Assembly (NCBI GenBank): GCA_030789695.1
Contig: CM061139.1
Coordinates: forward strand, 200,791,641 to 200,855,640
Reading direction: 5' to 3'
Length of the DNA stretch: 64,000 bases
Origin: Scilla litardierei
Taxonomy: Eukaryota > Streptophyta > Magnoliopsida > Asparagales > Asparagaceae
Position numbers and translations under genes: made by a program. Shown piece by piece: positions 45,096 through 55,708 of this stretch. The notes beneath the pieces were generated by a model, which saw only the letters and a list, made by a program, of their open reading frames with translations, made no database searches and was not told the DNA's origin. Each line of letters begins with the position of its first letter. Position 1 is the stretch's first letter.

Positions 45096-47263
45096 GTCTA
45101 CATCATCACAAAAGCTTCAATGGATGAAAGGGGTGTTTGAAATAAGGATTAATGTGTATCGAGGGATTAATGGGTATCAAATGAAGTGAACATAAAAATA
45201 ATTTTAATTATATCATAAGATTAATGGGAATAAGATGGCATCTGTCCAATTTGGGTCAAGTGCGCTGATGTGACGGGCTTCAATTGGCCAATGAGAGACC
45301 ACCACGTCAACACACCTGAGCTAAGTTGGCCAATGGGAGATCGTCATGTTAGTTCAGTACTTAAGCACGACAAATAAAACACAAAGAAAAAAACATAAAC
45401 ACCAAGGTGACACACGAAACTTGGTAACGCAGTTCGGTGCGCACACCTACATCTGCGGGGCCACGCCCAGAAAATCAGAATACTCCACTAAAATAATCAA
45501 TGAGTACAATCACTAATTATCGCGATTCTATTAGGAGAAACAACCTCCCCCTCAATACAAACCGTGATGGGTGGTCTCTACCAACCCATGGAGTATTCTC
45601 GGCAAGCTCCCCTTGCCTGCAAGCTCCCCTTGCACAACCGACTAGATCAACTCCCTTGATCCTACGTGCGTAGCCATCGGCCTCCTCCCGGAGTTCTTCA
45701 AAAACTTTCGTAAAAGCCGTCCCTTTTCCGCAAAACCGCACGCACCTCTATCTACCCCGCTCCCCCTCAATCGCGGAGTAGTTAAGGTAGTTCGCTCGAC
45801 AGATCTCGTGCAGATCGGCAGCCCACAATCTCTGGAACTACTTCGGGCAAGTAGTTCAACATATCTCCAAGGATCCGATCAATAAAATATTGCGGGAAAG
45901 AATCTCTCTAAACGATACAACAATAAAACCAAGAGATTGCAACTTCCAAATGTATCTTCAACAGAATATACCAGAATACCTAAAAGAGATAACATGAGAT
46001 CTGAAGTAATCCACCTTTGATAACCGCTGAAGTCCATCATTCGATTTCAGCCTTTTGAGCAGTAATGTTGGACATTATGTTGTATCATAACGTTCAACAT
46101 ATCATCCAACATTGTCACCAGACGAGATCTCTCATTTGCAGATTAATACCTTCAACCACATCGTCAGCAAATCTTATGCGAACCAGCATCCAACAGAGTA
46201 TCTGGAGAAGAACTAAACAATACTGCAAGATCTGAAACCATTCATTTAAAAAATCTTCAACCGCACATACCATTCAGTTATGAAACTAACCAGATTTTGT
46301 AACCACTATATCCAGGTAAATAACTTCCTTTTTAATGCAGAATATCCGCCAATATTTGTAGTATCACTTCGGGTAAGGAATCACATATTCAAGGAACCAC
46401 CGAATCTATTTCGGGTAAAAAGATTAAAACAAATCTCATGCGGATATTTTGCCCAAAGAATAAGGATCTATTTCTGGTAAATAGAACCAATAAATCTCAG
46501 CAACTATTTCCTCCCATCAATTTAGGAACTAACCAGATTCCCAAATAGTCTCAACAAACCTCCATCAATTAAGGAACTAATTCGGGTAAGAAGGAGTATA
46601 AAACTCTCACCAATATCTGGAATCAATCAAATCAGGAACCTCCGATATTCTAGGCTACAAATCAGATATGAGATCACCACGACAGATTTGTAGACAATCC
46701 AGATTTGATTGTTTTTGCTGGAATATCTGGAATCAAAAAGAGAAAAGGTGTAATAGATATGAGATCACCACGACAGATTTGATCACCAATATCTGGAATC
46801 AATCAAACCCTAACCTCCGATTGTTTTTGCTCAAACTGCTCAAAAACAATCCAGATTCCACAAACTGAGCTCTCCAGATATAGTGCCACTAATTCCAACA
46901 AATATCAGCAGAAATTCAACCCTAACACGTCACATCAGCGTACCTATCGTAAGTTGGTCAGATGTCACATTTTTTACATTATTCTCAATTGTAAAGGATT
47001 TTCAATTTATTTCGAATTTGCATATGACACATGTAAATTTAAAAAACACGCGAATTTATCATTTTAAGTTATTCCATGAAGACAAGTCGTTAGACCTTGT
47101 TATTGAGATCCAAGGATCGTTAATTTTGAATCCAATAAAAGAACCAAATTTGAATTGAACAAAATTTATGGCGCAATCAGTTTTTTCCCTTTTCCCCCTT
47201 CACACCAATCTCATTTTTTATGATTCCTTTTTTTTAAATAAAAACATTTTGTTCATTTTCTCT
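45096..47263. other. Probable LTR-derived relic with local duplications
   Basis: The segment around 45410-45480 (ACACGAAACTTGGTAACGCAGTTCGG, then CACCTACATCTGCGGGGC) resembles plant copia LTR sequence of the Sirevirus sort. No clear termini or target duplication were found. Positions 46300-46860 are built from variants of CGGGTAAGGA and ATATCTGGAATC. No coding sequence. Confidence 0.4.
46665..46781. repeat. 91-bp offset direct duplication
   Basis: GATATGAGATCACCACGACAG plus GATTTG occurs at 46665-46690 and again at 46756-46781, the latter followed by diverging sequence. It is a local duplication within the LTR-like relic. Confidence 0.75.
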
Positions 47264-47363
47264 GTTTTAGCCATGGGCGTAACTAGGTAGGACTTGCCCT
47301 GGGCAGCTGCCCAGGGCAAGAAAATATAGAAAAAAAATTTATTACACTTAATAGTTATCTCTT

Positions 47364-47420
47364 TAAGCTTAGTGGTAAGGTGCAGACTTAAGGAGTTGGC
47401 CTCCTGGGTTCGATTCTCCC
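47364..47420 (+). other. tRNA-like module 1 in hAT element
   Basis: An A-box-like TAAGCTTAGTGGTAAGG (47364-47380) is followed about 25 bases later by the B-box-like GGGTTCGATTC (47406-47416). No acceptor stem can be formed, so it is not a functional tRNA. It could act as an internal RNA polymerase III promoter or be a fossil SINE head. Confidence 0.6.
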
Positions 47421-47682
47421 TTCATTCCTATTTTTATGTTTGTTTTCCTTGTTGGGTATTATTTTGACTTGGTTGTGCTTAAGGTCTAGTGACTCTAGTC
47501 CATTGTCCTGCCAACATTAAATTCCACATAAACAAATCATCGTAGCATGGAAAATTTTAAAATTCGCACTCTAATTCTAGTAAAATCCATGTAATTCACT
47601 TAACAAGTAATTTTTTTGTTCATTGTCATTTGTTACTTATTGTTGATATTTTACTTGTTGGGTATTGTTTAGACATCGTTTC

Positions 47683-47752
47683 TTTATGGCCCAATAGATA
47701 AGGCGTTGGTCTATGGTACCAGAGCTTCTGGGTTCGATTCCCCTTGCTGACA
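47683..47752 (+). other. tRNA-Arg-like module 2 in hAT element
   Basis: ATGGCCCAATAGATAAGGCG and the B box GGGTTCGATTCC at the right spacing closely resemble plant tRNA-Arg(ACG). The anticodon loop is altered (CTATGGT) and the acceptor stem does not pair, so it is a tRNA pseudogene or SINE-type head. T-rich sequence follows. Confidence 0.65.
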
Positions 47753-48104
47753 TTTTTTATTTGTTACTTATTACTGTTATTTTGCATGGTATATATTATT
47801 TAACGTTTAATTTTTTGTTATGAATTATCATTTTTTGCATGTTGGTTATTATTTATCATTTATTTTTTTATTATGAATTTTTTGTAAACTTATGCTAGAC
47901 TTGTTACGAGAGGGGAAATAGAAAAACGAGAGCAGAAACATTTTTTTTTGTATGTTGAGTATTATTTAACGTTTAATTTTTTGTTGCACGTTACTTATTA
48001 ACATTTAATTTTCTACTGTGATACTTTTATAAAAATATTTTTTATACCATTTTTATTTTCGCCCAGGCCAAAAAAAAATTCCTGGTTATGCCACTAGTTT
48101 TAGC

Positions 48105-50272
48105 ATCAGGTGTTGAGACTTGAAAAGGAATATAATCCAACAGAATAATGTATATGTCCTAGCAATAACCCAAGCATAAAGTGCACGGTGCTGAAAAAAA
48201 CCCACACGAAGGATGTTGTGCACGCGCACAGCCAATAAAAGAGCGAGAAGAGTGTATGAGGGTGTGTGTGTGGGCATAGTCGGGAGGAGGCGGGACCTGC
48301 ACGCAACTGAAAAAAAGTGAAAAGTATGGGTGTGTGTATCGTCCGATGGTAAAAGGGGAAAAACAAGTGTTAAAGTACAAAAAGGGTAGGGGTCAAAGTA
48401 AAAAAAAGACAGACGGTAAACCTGTAAATACGAGAAAGACAAGTGTCATTTCAATTTGATGAAAAAGTAATGACAAGCTTGCAAATAAGGAAAATGATGG
48501 GGCTTTTGTTTGGGATTTACATAACATCACCCAACAATACAACCAACACCACCATCCACCCCCAAGTGGGCACCACCATGCACATGTGGAACACCTCTCC
48601 AATTGACACATGAGACAAATCTCCAAATAACCCCCATCAATTGTAATAAGGACTAGAAATTACACGTGCACATAGTACATGAGTACCCAAAAAAACCCAC
48701 ACATGTTCGAGGCCCGCACGAAGTGGTAAAGAAGAGAGATGTGTGTGTGTGTGTCATCTATGGGTAAAAGGGGGAAAACATGTGTTATAGTGCAAAAAAC
48801 GTTGGGGGCAAATTGGAAAAGGACCAATGGCAAACATGTAAATAGTGGGGAGATGAAGTGTTTGGGGGGGTGTTGTTTGGGCTCTAAAAAGGGCAATTGT
48901 AAACATGTAAATAATGATCATGATGGGCCGTTTTCTTTTGGGGGTGAGGTGGCACCGCCATGGGGGGTGATGTGGCACCCCTCTCTTTGTCACATGGGAC
49001 AAAGGGTGCCACATGGGACAAACACTTTGTCCTAGTGTGACAATGGCTGCACGGGGACCCAAAAACCCGATAAATGAGCGAGAAGAGAGAGAGTGTGTAT
49101 CGTCGGGAGAAAGCGGGACCCGCACACAACTGAAAAAGGTAGAGAAATGTGGGTGGATGGGTGTGTATTGTCTGTGGCAAAGCGGGGAAAATCATGTGTT
49201 AAAGTGCAAAAAACGCAGGGGTCAAAGTGCAAAAAGACCGATGGCAAACTCGTAAATATGGAGAAGATGGTGGGAGCATTTGGGTTTGATGAAAAAGCAA
49301 TGGCAAGTTTGCAAATAAGGGGAATGACGGGGGCTTTTGTTTGGGATTTCCATAACATCACCTAACAATACTACTAACACCCCCATCAACCCTTAAGTGG
49401 ATGGGCACCAGCCACATGGGACAAATGTCAATGGGCATCCCCCAAGTGTAATAAGGACTAGAAATTACCCATCCACAGAGTATATGAGGGCCTAAAAAAC
49501 CCATACACATAATGCTGGGCTCACACGAAGTGGTAAATGAGAGAGGAGAGAGTGTGGGAGTATCATATGTCGGTAAAAGGGGGAAAACATGGGTTATAAT
49601 GCAAAAAACTTTGGGGGAAAGTGGAAAAAGACCAATGGCAAACATGTAAATATGAGGAAGATGAATGGGTTTGGGAGGTGTTCTTTGGGTTGAAAAAAGT
49701 GCAATGTCAAACATGTAAATAATAAGCATGATGGGCCTTTTTTCTTTGGGGGCGAGATGGCACCCCCATTGGGTGGGTGGGGGTAATGTGTCACTTCGAT
49801 GTCTTTGCCACGCGTGACAAAGGGTGTTACGTAAGACAAACCCTTTGTCCTATTAGGACAATGGTTGCACGTGGGCCCAAAAAACCCATATATAGAATGC
49901 GGGCCCACGTGAAGTGGTACAGGAGAGAGAAGAGTAAGTGAGTGTGTGGGTATTGTCTGGTGGAAAAATGTGGAAAAACATGGGGTTAAAGTGCAAAAAT
50001 GTGGGGGGGGGGGCAAATAGGAAAAAGATCATTTGCAAAGTCTTAAATAGGGGGGGTGCTATTTAGGTTTTTGAAAGGGGATTGGCAGGCCCGTAAATAG
50101 GAGATCTGAGGGGTCTTTGTGTGAGTGAAAAGACAATGACAGAACCGTAAATAGGGGGCATGTGTGGTCTTTTGTGTGATGGATGAGGTTGCATCCCATA
50201 TGGCATGCTTGTTTGATTGCCACATGTGACAAAATTTAAAAACAACCCTCAAATGTATAATAAATTATCAGG
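48105..50272 (+). repeat. Repeat family R, copy block 2 (about five monomers)
   Basis: Degenerate units repeat at about 0.35-0.5 kb spacing. Recurring landmarks are GGACTAGAAATTACACG, GAGAAGAGAGTGTG followed by a TATCGTC-like segment, GGGGAAAAACATGTGTTA, GTGCAAAAA, and GGCAAACATGTAAATA. Clear repeat points lie near 48240, 48735, 49080, 49540 and 49935. The block ends CCCTCAAATGTATAATAAATT at 50272, the same end as block 1. Frames of 60-140 codons occur on both strands in all monomers, without a domain. The class of repeat is unknown. Confidence 0.75.
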
Positions 50273-51120
50273 CTGAATATTCTTTTTTTTTACTGACACA
50301 CAATATTTATTTTTATTTTATAAAAATTTTGTTTTTGATGCATTCTACATATGATGGATGCTCAACATACGACAAATTAAGTGAATCAAATGTTATTTGA
50401 CACTCGATCCAATTATTAGCCAATAGTTTCAGAACAATAAAACTTTTATAACGAGTGGATCATTGGTCAAATCCCACGCATGCTTTACCTCTATTTAAAA
50501 TTATTGGAACGTGCACGATTACCTTGAAAAAAATGTAATATATATAAGTGAGAAAACAGTTTTTTAAATTTCATACCATTATGCCACATATCTAGTTTAC
50601 TCGTCAAAAAATATCTATGTAAACCCAGTAGAATAATATTAATAATTAAAAACAATAATAATAATAACAGAAAATTGTATATATACATGCAGCACAAGAA
50701 ATTTTCATACGCAGACATCACATATACACATTTAATTTTATTTTTAAACATTTTATATGTAGTCTACAAATTATGGATAATTAATACACCGAAATTCATC
50801 ATGTGAATATATCTGATACTTGATCTGAATCTATCTGATACTTGATCTAAACATTGCAAATTCAATAGTTTCGGACCGATAAAACTGTTGGCATGAGCTA
50901 ATCAAGGATAAAATCAACCACGGATTACATATATTATCAACCAAGGTTTACATATATGAGAATAATGGGTATCATATGCCATATGAGAGGATCTCTCATA
51001 TTCCCTCTCACATAAAGCGGGCAAATACACATATTTTAGATTGTAGGGTTTAAAGCGTGCAGAAGAAACTTGAAAAAAATTCCTAATTTTTTCGTTTTGA
51101 GCGATGACAGCACTGTAAAC
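50273..51120. other. AT-rich sequence, nothing recognised
   Basis: No gene, repeat boundary or RNA gene is seen. A short near-duplicate of TATCTGATACTTGATCT lies near 50805-50850. Confidence 0.55.
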
Positions 51121-51800
51121 TTAGGGCTTGTTTCTTTGGATGAAAGTGGATTGGGATTTACTGTTGTGAATAGTAAATCCATGGTGGATTCCTTAGGAGA
51201 GAGAAATAGAGTTTTGTGTTTCTTTTGGAGGAAAGTAGGCGGGAAAGTTGTTTTGGGATTTGTTTGTTGGGCCCATAGTGAAGTTTTGTGTTTCTTTGGG
51301 TTAAATTGTGTTTGGGATTGTTGGATGAGGATTGTTGGGATTTGGTTATGGTGTTATGAGGTGAGAATAACCCCCTATGGAAATATGAAGTAGAAAATTC
51401 AATTAATTAACTAAACTAATAACTATTTGTTAACTAAATATTAACTATTAAGTAAATATCTATTAAATACGCATAATTAAATCCCGCGTATCAAACATAA
51501 ATATTAAACGACTTTAATAAAAAATTTAATTAATTTCAATTCAGGGCTATTAAATATAAACGAAGGCAATACCCGCAAAGCAAGCACCCGAACAACTTAG
51601 TCCATTGCATTTCCAACAATCATAAATTGTAAAAAGTACAATTGATTTGCAGAGACATCATACAACCTAAATCACATTCATATTTAACATAACAGATGAA
51701 CCCAGCATATACAAAATACATATAGTATCCATAATACAGTCTCAGTGTGCATAACAAACATACAAAAAATATAAAGTGTTACAATGTACCTAACATAACA

Positions 51801-52259
51801 TCAACCACTCTTGTGTATAATCAACAATAACACAACTAACATCAAACCTAGGAGCGTAAACAAAACCAACTTCACGGTGTCCATTCTCACCGTGGTCCGC
51901 TCAAATCGCCCCACGAGCGTGGCCAACCGACCCTCTATCTCTAAAAGCCTCCGATCAGAGAACGATGTGGAAGAGGCAGCATTGGTGGGGCCTCTTTCAA
52001 TCTCATCCAACAACTGCAGTATCACATAGGTGGACCAGCCAGAGTGTGGGGGATCCTTCCATTCGTAGAATTTGCATCCATTCACACGGGATGGACAGCT
52101 CCAAAAGCGCCTGCCGGGATTTTTTCGGATCCGTGATGTCCGCCTGGCAACCCTGAGCCGACAGTAGCAAAACTTGCAGTCATCATCATCAGCCGCCAAC
52201 TCACCGCCTGCAGCAAATCTAGGTCTGGATTGAATAGAAGAGCTGGAACCGGGGCTCAT
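51801..52259 (-). CDS. GRF-type zinc finger protein with C-terminal membrane helix
   Basis: The protein is 152 aa from ATG at 52259 to TGA at 51801. The upstream frame lacks an ATG until this one, and the sequence before it is AT-rich. A Ser/Pro-rich start is followed by a GRF zinc finger at about 28-68: Cys28, Cys31, Cys33, the NPGRRFWSCP segment with Cys55, and GCKFYEWKDP with Cys62. Residues 100-128 look like a short coiled coil. Residues 131-148 are a strongly hydrophobic helix, ending HKSG. GRF fingers are known nucleic-acid-binding modules, found for example in topoisomerase III and APE2, and many small plant proteins pair one with a C-terminal helix. The function of this protein is unknown. 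It may be a captured host gene. An additional upstream exon is possible. Confidence 0.8.
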   Translation of the reverse strand: MSPGSSSSIQSRPRFAAGGELAADDDDCKFCYCRLRVARRTSRIRKNPGRRFWSCPSRVNGCKFYEWKDPPHSGWSTYVILQLLDEIERGPTNAASSTSFSDRRLLEIEGRLATLVGRFERTTVRMDTVKLVLFTLLGLMLVVLLLIIHKSG

Positions 52260-52744
52260 TTTAACCTTGCAAGAAATAAAAAATATTAGCGTGAATAATG
52301 ATTTAAAGAGATATAACAATGAGATGAAAAATGGGGGAAGCAGCGTACCTACAGACAGTAACAACCCCGCGGAAGATTACATCACCTGGCTTAATTCAGA
52401 AGTAAAAGATAAAAGAAAATAACGTAACATAGAGACAAATTGATCAATATATATATGTTCATCATCAGCGGGCTGAAACATATGTGAATGGCTCATAGGG
52501 TCAGTTTTTGGGTCATGTCTCAATGTTGTTGTTTGTGTTTATGGTATACAGAAGCCCTTAGGAAGAAACTTAATTTTTCAATAAATCCTGGTGGACATAA
52601 GCAGTTGCTCCATCACATCTCTCTCCCTCATTGGTAATGGAACCATCAAGCCTATAACCACCTATTTTTTCATAACCGAGGGACAAGGGGATCAGCTAAT
52701 TATCTTCATCATTGGGCTAGGATCAGCCACTGTGCAATGCACCA
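52260..52744. other. Upstream region of the GRF gene
   Basis: This is AT-rich sequence between the GRF start codon and the 73-bp array. No TATA box or intron border could be fixed with confidence. Confidence 0.5.
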
Positions 52745-55190
52745 ACAAAAAATGAAACTGGGTAAAAATCACATATGTTTCTCAGTGTGCACAGCAGCAC
52801 CAATGTGCAAAGCCCCCAAAAAATTGAACCTGGGTAAAAAATCACATATGCTTCTCAGTGTGCACAGCAGCACCAATGTGCAAAGCCCCCAAAAAAATGA
52901 ACCTGGGCAAAAAATCACATATGCTTCTCAGTGTGCACAACAGCACCAATGAGCAAAGCCCCTTAAAAAAAGAAACTGGGTATATAATCACATATGTTTC
53001 TCACTGTGCACAGCAGCACCAATGTGCAAAGCAGCCAAAAAAATGAACCTGGCTAAACAATCACATATGTTTCTTAGTGTGCACAGCAGCACCAATGTGC
53101 AAAGCCCCCAAAAAAAGAAACTGGGTATAAAATCACATATGTTTCTCAGTTTGCACATCAGCACCAATGTGCAAAGCCCCCCAAAAAATGAAACTGGGTA
53201 TAAAATCACATATGTATCTCAGTGTGCACAGCAGCACCAATGTGCAAAGCCCCCAAAAAAATGAAACTTGGAAAAAAATCACATATGTTTCTCAGTGTGC
53301 ACATCAGCACCAATGTGCAAAGCCCCCCAAAAAATGAAACTGGGTAAAAACTCTCATATGTTTCTCAGTGTGCACAGCAGCACCAATGTGCAAAGCCCCC
53401 AAAAAAATGAAACTGGGTATAAAATCACATATGTTTCTCAGTTTGGACAGCAGCACCAATGTGCAAAGCCCCCAAAAAAATGAAACTGGGTATAAAATCA
53501 CATATGTTTCTCAGTTTGCACAGCAACACCAATGTGCAAAGCCCCCAAAAAATGAAACTGGGTATAAAATCACATATGTATCTCAGTGTGCACATCAGCA
53601 CCAATGTGCAAAGCCCCCAAAAAAATGAAACTTGGAAAAAAATCACATATGTTTCTCAGTGTGCACATCAGCACCAATGTGCAAAGCCCCCAAAAAAATG
53701 AAACTGGGTAAAAACTCTCATATGTTTCTCAGTGTGCACAGCAGCACCAATGTGCAAAGTAGCCAAAAAAATGAAACTGGGTATAAAATCACATATGTTT
53801 CTCAGTGTGCACAGCAGCACCAATGTGCAAAGCAGCCAAAAAAATGAAACTGGGTATAAAATCACATATGTTTCTCAGTTTGGACAGCAGCACCAATGTG
53901 CAAAGCCCCCAAAAAATGAAACTGGGTATAAAATCACATATGTTTCTCAGTTTGCACAGCAGCACCAATGCGCAAAGTCCCCAAAAAAATGAAACTGGGT
54001 ATAAAATCACATATGTTTTTCAGTGTGCACATCAACACCAATGTGCAAAGCCCCCAAAAAAATGAAACTGGGTATATAATCACATATGTTTCTCAGTTTG
54101 CACAGCCGCACCAATGTGCAATGCCCCCCAAAAAAAGAAACTGAGTATTAAATCTCATATGTTTCTCAGGTTGCATAGCAGCACCAATGTGCAAAGCCCC
54201 CCCAAAAAAGAAACTGGGTATAAAATCACATATGTTTCTCAGTTTGGACAGCAGCACCAATGTGCAAAGCCCCCCAAAAAAATGAAACTGGGTATAAAAT
54301 CACATATGTTTCTCAGTTTGCACAGTAGCACCAATGTGCAAAGCCCCCAAAAAAATGAAACTGGGTATATAATCACATATGTTTCTCAGTTTGCACAGCA
54401 ACACCAATGTGCAATGCCCCCAAAAAAAAGAAACTGGGTATTAAATCACATATGTTTCTCAGTTTGCACAACAGCACCAATGTGCAAAGCCCCCAAAAAA
54501 AGAAACTGGGTAAAACATCTCATATGTTTCTCAGGTTGCACAGCAGCACCAATGTGCAAAGCCCCAAAAAAAAGAAACTGGGTAAAAAATCTCATATGTT
54601 TATCATGTTGCACAGTAGCACCAATGTGCAAAGCCCCAAAAAAAAGAAACTTGGTATAAAATCACATATGTTTCTCAGTTTGGACAACAGCACCAATGTG
54701 CAAAGCCCCCCAAAAAAATGAAACTGAGTATAAAATCACATATGTTTCTCAGTTTGCACAGCAGCACCAATGTGCAAAGCTCCCAAAAAAATGAAACTGG
54801 GTATAAAATCACATATGTTTCTCAGTTTGCACAGCAGCACCAATGTGCAAAGTCCCCAAAAAAATGAAACTGGGTATATAATCACATATGTTTCTCAGTT
54901 TGCACAGCAGCACCAATGTGCAATGCCCCAAAAAAAACGAAACTGGGTATTAAATCACATATGTTTCTCAGTTTGCACAGCAGCACCAATGTGCAAAGCC
55001 CCCAAAAAAAGAAACTGGGTATAAAATCACATATGTTTCTCAGTGTGCACAGCAGCACCAATGTGCAAAGCCCACCAAAAAAAAGAAACTGGGTATAAAA
55101 TCACATATGCATCTCAGTGTGCACAGCAGCACCAATGTGCAATGCCCCATCAGAGAACAAAACTGGTTAAAAATCACATATGTTTCTAAG
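52745..55190. repeat. 73-bp tandem array, about 33 copies
   Basis: The unit includes AAACTGGGTATAAAATCACA, TATGTTTCTCAGTGTGCACA and GCAGCACCAATGTGCAAAGC, then a run of C and A. Successive CACCAATGTGC sites at 52798, 52871 and 52944 give a period of 73 bp. Copies differ by a few bases, mainly in GTAAAAA/GTATAAAA and TGTGCA/TTTGCA/TTTGGA. Because 73 is not a multiple of three, the many 60-180 codon frames on both strands are repeat artefacts. The array lies 5' of the GRF gene inside the Harbinger-like element. It could sit in an intron or promoter. Confidence 0.92.
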
Positions 55191-55705
55191 CCCTCAGGGT
55201 AACATGTTTTTAAGCACAGAGCTTCGCGCAAGAAATCGTTCAGAAATCACCTCGCCCCTCACCGATCAGCTAGGGTTCTGCACAGAGCTTCGCCGCCGTT
55301 CCCCGTAGCAAAGCTTGGCACACCCTCAGCAACGACGATCAACCCTAGGCACAGAGAAACCCTTTTGGAAACCTAGGCAACCCAGATCAGCCGCGTCGCC
55401 GCCGGATCTAGGGTTTTCAAGAAGTGGTTGCCTCCCGCGCCATGGAATAGGGGTGAGAGGAACACAGCGGGGCCCACAACGAGGATTCCAGCCTGCAATC
55501 CCCACAATTTCCGGGGATTTTGCAGGGTGGAAAGTCCGACGACACGTCGGAGAGAGAGGGCCGTGGAACCGCGAGGAGATTTCTCCGCAAAGAAACAGGC
55601 GAAGGGAAAGTCGAAGAGAGAAAAGAGTGAACAGTTACCGAAGTGACGGAGAACAGTCGAAAAAAGTGGGATTCTTGGACCCTTTCGTCGCAAAGAAACA
55701 GGCCC
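55191..55705 (-). other. GC-rich right end of the Harbinger-like element
   Basis: On the minus strand this reads like the promoter-proximal leader of a plant gene, with CTCTCT-rich stretches and several CTAGGG words. It contains GAAGCTCTGTGC twice (about 55215 and 55278). It ends at the terminal inverted repeat. Frames of 70-139 codons on both strands have no recognised domain. It may be the first, non-coding exon of the GRF transcription unit (inference). Confidence 0.4.
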
Positions 55706-55708
55706 TTA

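Larger units (their letters stand above)
47264..48104. mobile_element. 825-bp non-autonomous hAT element with tRNA-like modules
   Basis: The element lies at 47272-48096 and is flanked by the perfect 8-bp duplication GTTTTAGC (47264-47271 and 48097-48104), the hallmark of hAT transposition. Its ends are imperfect inverted repeats: CATGGGCGTAACTAGG on the left, and TAGTGGCATAACCAGG as the reverse complement of the right end. Both are close to plant Tip100-type ends. GCCCTGGGCAGCTGCCCAGGGC near the left end is a strong hairpin. The interior is AT-rich, lacks a transposase, and holds two tRNA-like stretches. Confidence 0.87.
51121..55708. mobile_element. PIF/Harbinger-like element with GRF gene and 73-bp array
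   Basis: The element lies at 51124-55705 (4582 bp), flanked by TTA at 51121-51123 and 55706-55708. The left end is GGGCTTGTTTCTTTGG. The reverse complement of the right end is GGGCCTGTTTCTTTGC. Fourteen of the first fifteen bases match, in the form usual for plant PIF/Harbinger ends, and TTA is the usual target. The terminal motif recurs inside the right end at 55586-55600 and in variant form near 51215 and 51285. No DDE transposase or Myb-like partner is visible, so it is non-autonomous or an unusual derivative. Inside are a GRF zinc finger gene and a long tandem array. Confidence 0.7.

Noticed and set aside
47683..47752. Functional tRNA-Arg gene
   Set aside because: The B box and D-arm are good, but the acceptor stem does not pair and the anticodon loop is altered. 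It lies inside a hAT element.
48086..50245. Genes on the minus strand in the R blocks
   Set aside because: Overlapping frames occur on both strands in every monomer, with runs of His, Thr and Phe from the CACA and TTTT words, and no domain.
52737..55098. Many 60-181 codon frames on both strands with a recurring pattern
   Set aside because: They are produced by the 73-bp repeat, which rotates through all frames every three copies. Both strands are open, so there is no evidence of a protein.
52745..55190. CRISPR array
   Set aside because: The array has no unique spacers between repeats; the whole 73-bp unit repeats. The window is plant nuclear DNA.
51124..55705. Harbinger DDE transposase
   Set aside because: No frame with transposase motifs was found inside the element; only the GRF gene is supported.
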